A stretch of 64,000 nt of DNA, taken from VXNF01 sp964291305. GTDB taxonomy: Bacteria; Actinomycetota; Acidimicrobiia; Acidimicrobiales; CATQHL01. Shown here piece after piece: positions 60,870 to 64,000 of the stretch (positions within the stretch are counted from its first letter, which is position 1; every line of letters starts with the position of its first letter). The notes below the pieces were generated by a model that saw only the letters and a list, made by a program, of their open reading frames with translations, made no database searches and was not told where the DNA came from. Position numbers and translations under genes: made by a program. The stretch spans positions 744,001 to 808,000 of the forward strand of contig OZ219783.1 in NCBI GenBank assembly GCA_964291305.2. The letters are read 5' to 3'.

Positions 60870-62261
60870 TCAGGCGTTCTTGCCCAGGGTGGTAGCAGGG
60901 CTGGGGGTGGCGTCCTGCAACGCTCGGCGGCGAGCGAAGAGTTCCTCGGCGGCCCCTTGGGCGCGCTCGGCCACCGCCGCCACGTCTACCGAGATGACCT
61001 CCCCGTCGGCAACCAAGTGGCGCCCCTGCACCCAGACGTCGCTCACATCGTTGGCTGAGGCGCTGAACACCAGGTGTGCTGGAGCATTGAAGTCCTCCCC
61101 GCTCAACAGCGGGACGAAGTGTAGGCCCCGCAAGTCCACCATCACGATGTCGGCGTCCTTGCCCTCTTCCAGCGTGCCGGTCACGTCAGCTAGCCCCAGA
61201 GCCTTGGCACCCGAGCGGGTGGCCATGTCCAAAATGTCCCAGGGGTCGCCGGTGGTGGGGTCTAGGGTGGACACTTTCGCCAGCAGCGAAGCGAACTTCA
61301 TCTCCTCGAGCATGTCCAGGTTGTTGTTTTCCTTCTCACCGTCGGTGCCTAGCGCCACCGTCACGCCCTGGCTGCGGTAGAAGCCCACCCTGGCCGGGCC
61401 AGAGGAGAGCTTCATGTTGGAGCAGGGGCAGTGGGTGACCGCGGTGTCGGTCTCGGCCAGGATTCGCACCTCTCGGTCGTCGAGCCAGACGCCGTGGGCA
61501 ATGACCGACGACGGTCCCAGGATGCCCCGCTGGTAGAACTCCTCGATAGGACGTCGACCAAACTGCCGGAGGCACTCCTGCACCTCCCAAATGGACTCAG
61601 AGGAATGGGTATGGATGCCAGTGTCGAACTCGGCTGCCAGATCAGCGGCGCCACGGAACATGTCCGGCGAGCAGTAGAAGATGTGTTCGAGTCCCACCCA
61701 GGTGCGGACCCGCCCGTCGGCGGCCACTCGGTGAGTCTCCAGCAGGCGGCGGTTGGTCTCCAGTGTCTCGAAGTAGTCGTAGAGGTCGGCGGTGTAGGGC
61801 ACCAGCGTGGCGCGGATGCCTATGGCCTCGGCTGCGGCCGCCGAACCCTGCATATGCCGCCACATGTCCAGCACCGAGGTGGTGCCGCCGCGTAACCCTT
61901 CGGTGTAGGCCATCCAGGAGGCTGCCTCGGCGATCTCGGGAGTAAGCGCCCGGTGCGCAGGGTCGATGTGGTTTTCTAGCCACTCCCACAGCGCCAACGA
62001 CTCGGCGGTGCCGCGTAGCAAGCCAGAGTGCAGGTGGCAGTTGTGGATGCCGGGTATGACGGCGTGCCGGTCGGCGTCGATGACCGGCACTTCGGCGGCC
62101 GCCGGGTGGTGGCTCACCTGCTCATCGCTACCCACGGCCGCAATGACGCCGTTCAGCACCAGCACCGACCCCGGGTCGTGGTAGGCCCTTTGGCCCTCTA
62201 GCGGCAGCACGATGCCTCCCCGGATCAGGAAGGAGCGTTCGGAGTCAGCGGTTACGGCCAT
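60870..62261 (-). CDS. Amidohydrolase-family nucleobase/nucleoside deaminase
   Basis: 463 residues. Metal site HNCHLHSGLLRG (HxH), TGIHTHSSES, His in SSVIAHGVWLDD and Asp in VALGTDGEKENNNLDM, with THCPCSNMKLSSG in between. These mark the TrzN/SsnA/MtaD group that deaminates guanine, adenosine derivatives or triazines. The usual TDGxxSNNxxDM reads TDGEKENNNLDM here. Transcribed after the two permease genes, so it probably acts on the imported base or nucleoside. Confidence 0.85.
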   Translation of the reverse strand: MAVTADSERSFLIRGGIVLPLEGQRAYHDPGSVLVLNGVIAAVGSDEQVSHHPAAAEVPVIDADRHAVIPGIHNCHLHSGLLRGTAESLALWEWLENHIDPAHRALTPEIAEAASWMAYTEGLRGGTTSVLDMWRHMQGSAAAAEAIGIRATLVPYTADLYDYFETLETNRRLLETHRVAADGRVRTWVGLEHIFYCSPDMFRGAADLAAEFDTGIHTHSSESIWEVQECLRQFGRRPIEEFYQRGILGPSSVIAHGVWLDDREVRILAETDTAVTHCPCSNMKLSSGPARVGFYRSQGVTVALGTDGEKENNNLDMLEEMKFASLLAKVSTLDPTTGDPWDILDMATRSGAKALGLADVTGTLEEGKDADIVMVDLRGLHFVPLLSGEDFNAPAHLVFSASANDVSDVWVQGRHLVADGEVISVDVAAVAERAQGAAEELFARRRALQDATPSPATTLGKNA

Positions 62262-62292
62262 GTGGGTCTCCTAGGGAGTCTCGGCGGAGGGC

Positions 62293-63258
62293 CTAGCGGT
62301 CGGGTACGTAGTTGAAGCCCAGCGACTTGGGCATGCGCGCCCGTCTAGCCCCGATGATCAGGATGATCAACGCTACGAAGAACGGGATCATCTGCAGAGC
62401 TTCAGTAGGCACGCTGTCCGAAACTATGTTGCGCAGGTTGGTGCCGAGGGCGTCGGCGAGCCCGAAGGCGAAAGAACCCAGCGCCACGCCCCACGCTGAC
62501 CAGCGCACCATGATGATCACAATCAGGGCGATGAACCCCCGACCGGCGGTGATGGCCGGCTCGAACACGCCCACCAGAGCCGTGGTGATGGCCGCCCCCC
62601 CGAGGCCAGCCAACAGGCCCGAGATCAAGGTAGCGACCGAGCGCACCCGGATCACGTCCACGCCCCGGGCGAAGGCCGCGTCGGGATCCTCACCTACGGC
62701 CCGCACTGCCAGGCCGAAGGTCGTGCGCTGCGCTAGCCACCAGACCACGGGCACTAAGCCGAAGGCCAGCCACGTCATCCAACTGTTCGACAAGAAGGCC
62801 TCGCCCAGGAAGGGGATGTCCGAGAGGCCGGGGATGTGGATCTCGCCGAGGATGTTCACCTGCCGGCGAGTCCCGCCCAGCGGCGTAGTAAGCCGGAAGA
62901 TGTAGCCGGTCAGGCCGATCCCCAGAATCGTGAGCCCGAATCCCACCACTACCTGGTTGGCGTTCAGGCGCACACACAGCCACACCATCAGCAACGCCAG
63001 CGCGGCGCCGGCGAACGCGCCAGCCAGCAGCCCCAGGGCGATGCCCGACTCCACCGTCACGTACAGCGACGTAAGGGCGCCGATAATCATGAAGCCTTCC
63101 AGGCCGATGTTCAACACGCCGGCCCGCTGGGCGATTGTCTCGCCTAGGGAAGCGAAGATGAGCGGCGTCGCCAGCCGCATGCCGCCGGCGAAGGTGGCGG
63201 TCCAGAAGGTCAACTCGCTGAGTTTGCCCACCTCAGCGCTCCTCGGGCTGGTTGACAT
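62293..63258 (-). CDS. Nucleoside ABC transporter permease (NupQ/YufQ type)
   Basis: About 321 residues from ATG 63258; an upstream GTG at 63273 is also possible. Eight or so hydrophobic segments. Family motifs ASLGETIAQRAGVLNIGLEG and FAFGLADALGTNLR, typical of BMP-type nucleoside importers. Overlaps the end of the companion permease. The ATPase and binding protein are presumably beyond the window. Confidence 0.88.
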   Translation of the reverse strand: MSTSPRSAEVGKLSELTFWTATFAGGMRLATPLIFASLGETIAQRAGVLNIGLEGFMIIGALTSLYVTVESGIALGLLAGAFAGAALALLMVWLCVRLNANQVVVGFGLTILGIGLTGYIFRLTTPLGGTRRQVNILGEIHIPGLSDIPFLGEAFLSNSWMTWLAFGLVPVVWWLAQRTTFGLAVRAVGEDPDAAFARGVDVIRVRSVATLISGLLAGLGGAAITTALVGVFEPAITAGRGFIALIVIIMVRWSAWGVALGSFAFGLADALGTNLRNIVSDSVPTEALQMIPFFVALIILIIGARRARMPKSLGFNYVPDR

Positions 63259-64000
63259 CAACAGACCCACCACCGACGCCGCCGGCCCGGGTTGGACTGT
63301 CGCCGGAGACCCAGCTAGCCGCCGCGGTGAGTGACTCTGAGACAGACCTCACGGCTCGGCGAACGATGGCGGCGATCTGGGGGGCGTAGCGCACCGCAAA
63401 CCCCAGCAGGATCAAGGCTTGGATGACATCGCTGAGAGAGGACGGAATGCCCTCTACGGACTGCATGTGCAGGCCACCGGCTTGTAGTGTCCCTACAAGC
63501 AGGGCGGCCGCCAGTATTCCCAACGGTCGGGCGCCACCCAGCATCGCCACCACCAGGCCGAAGTAGCCGATCTCCTCGGCAATGTCTACGAACAGCCGCT
63601 GCAGCAGCCCAGCCGCCTGCAACCAACCCGCCAACCCGGCTAAAGCCCCTGAGATGAGCAGGCTGTTAAGGATTATGCGCTGCCCGCCGAAGCCCAAGCT
63701 GTGCGCCAGGCGGGGATTCTCGCCGAAGAGGTCGTAGCGGTAGCCCATAGTGGAGCGCGTCCACAGGCCAAACAGCAGAATCACCACTACCACTGCGAGG
63801 ACGCCGGCGTGGAGCCTGGTGCCGGCCACGAGGTCGCCCAAAGCAGCGTTACTGGCGAACGGTTCGGACTTGGGCGTAATAGCCCGGGGCTCCTTCAAGG
63901 GGCCATTCAGCAGGTAGGAGAGGAGCAGGAAGGCAAACTCGTTGAACAGCAGGGTGGAGAGGATCTCATTGACGTTTAGGTAGGCGCGCAGCAGAGCCGG
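63233..64000 (-). CDS. Nucleoside ABC transporter permease (NupP/YufP type), 5' end beyond the window
   Basis: The frame is open to the window edge, where it reads LNVNEILSTLLFNEFAFLLL and then SYLLNGPLK, the conserved N-E-I-x-x-T-L region of YufP-like permeases. The gene therefore starts outside the window. C-terminal part: GYRYDLFGENPRLAHSLGF and EIGYFGLVVAMLGGARPLG. Pairs with the permease at 62293 in a nucleoside importer. Confidence 0.85.
   Translation of the reverse strand, partial: PALLRAYLNVNEILSTLLFNEFAFLLLSYLLNGPLKEPRAITPKSEPFASNAALGDLVAGTRLHAGVLAVVVVILLFGLWTRSTMGYRYDLFGENPRLAHSLGFGGQRIILNSLLISGALAGLAGWLQAAGLLQRLFVDIAEEIGYFGLVVAMLGGARPLGILAAALLVGTLQAGGLHMQSVEGIPSSLSDVIQALILLGFAVRYAPQIAAIVRRAVRSVSESLTAAASWVSGDSPTRAGGVGGGSVDVNQPEER

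Overview
The window looks like a chromosome segment of a high-GC actinobacterium. GTG and TTG starts, a DUF222/HNH gene, a SigE-type sigma factor, fused branched-chain ABC transporters and several CaiB-type CoA-transferases would fit the class Acidimicrobiia. That placement is an inference. No rRNA or tRNA gene was recognised.

Layout. 1-6.2 kb: the end of a CRISPR-Cas locus (cas1 cut by the window edge, cas2, then an array of about 65 repeats of 36 nt). 6.3-8.1 kb: a hipBA toxin-antitoxin pair with hipA frameshifted. 8.2-14.8 kb: a mosaic of broken genes, an IS1595-type transposase remnant and a 2.1-kb tandem duplication carrying two secreted two-domain FN3-like proteins. 14.8-25.7 kb: an Asp/Glu-racemase-superfamily enzyme, an FAD monooxygenase, a neocarzinostatin-like surface protein, an acyl-CoA-dehydrogenase-like flavoprotein and a branched-chain-type ABC importer built from fused subunits. 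25.7-34.4 kb: a cluster resembling the plant chlorophyll-breakdown set (NYC1/NOL-like reductase, chlorophyllase-like hydrolase, Rieske oxygenase, RCCR-like and bilin-reductase-like proteins, several calycin-like proteins). 34.5-45.9 kb: catabolic genes for cyclic imides or amides and substituted dicarboxylic acids. 46-57.7 kb: secreted proteins, DUF222-HNH, IS remnants, a nucleotidyltransferase pair, a cation/proton antiporter, an ECF sigma factor with its putative partner, vapBC and an SDR. 58.3-64 kb: purine nucleoside salvage and the permeases of a nucleoside importer.

Main observations. First, besides the true array, the window holds eleven clear units in which about 36 nt of ordinary local sequence is duplicated around a unique stretch of about 32-37 nt, with a period of 70-72. 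Each unit has a different repeat, but the geometry is that of one repeat-spacer unit of the array. One site exists in both an occupied and an empty form inside the tandem duplication. Removing two of the units restores a reading frame. This is what off-target spacer integration by Cas1-Cas2 would leave. Second, the 14.8-46 kb region can be read as one catabolic system for chlorophyll- or bilin-derived tetrapyrroles: oxidative opening, then imide hydrolysis, amide hydrolysis, cis-trans isomerisation, CoA activation and C-C cleavage. A shared palindrome (GTTCCG-N5-CGGAAC) precedes several of its operons, and an IclR regulator is encoded inside it. The pathway is a hypothesis from gene content, not something the sequence proves.
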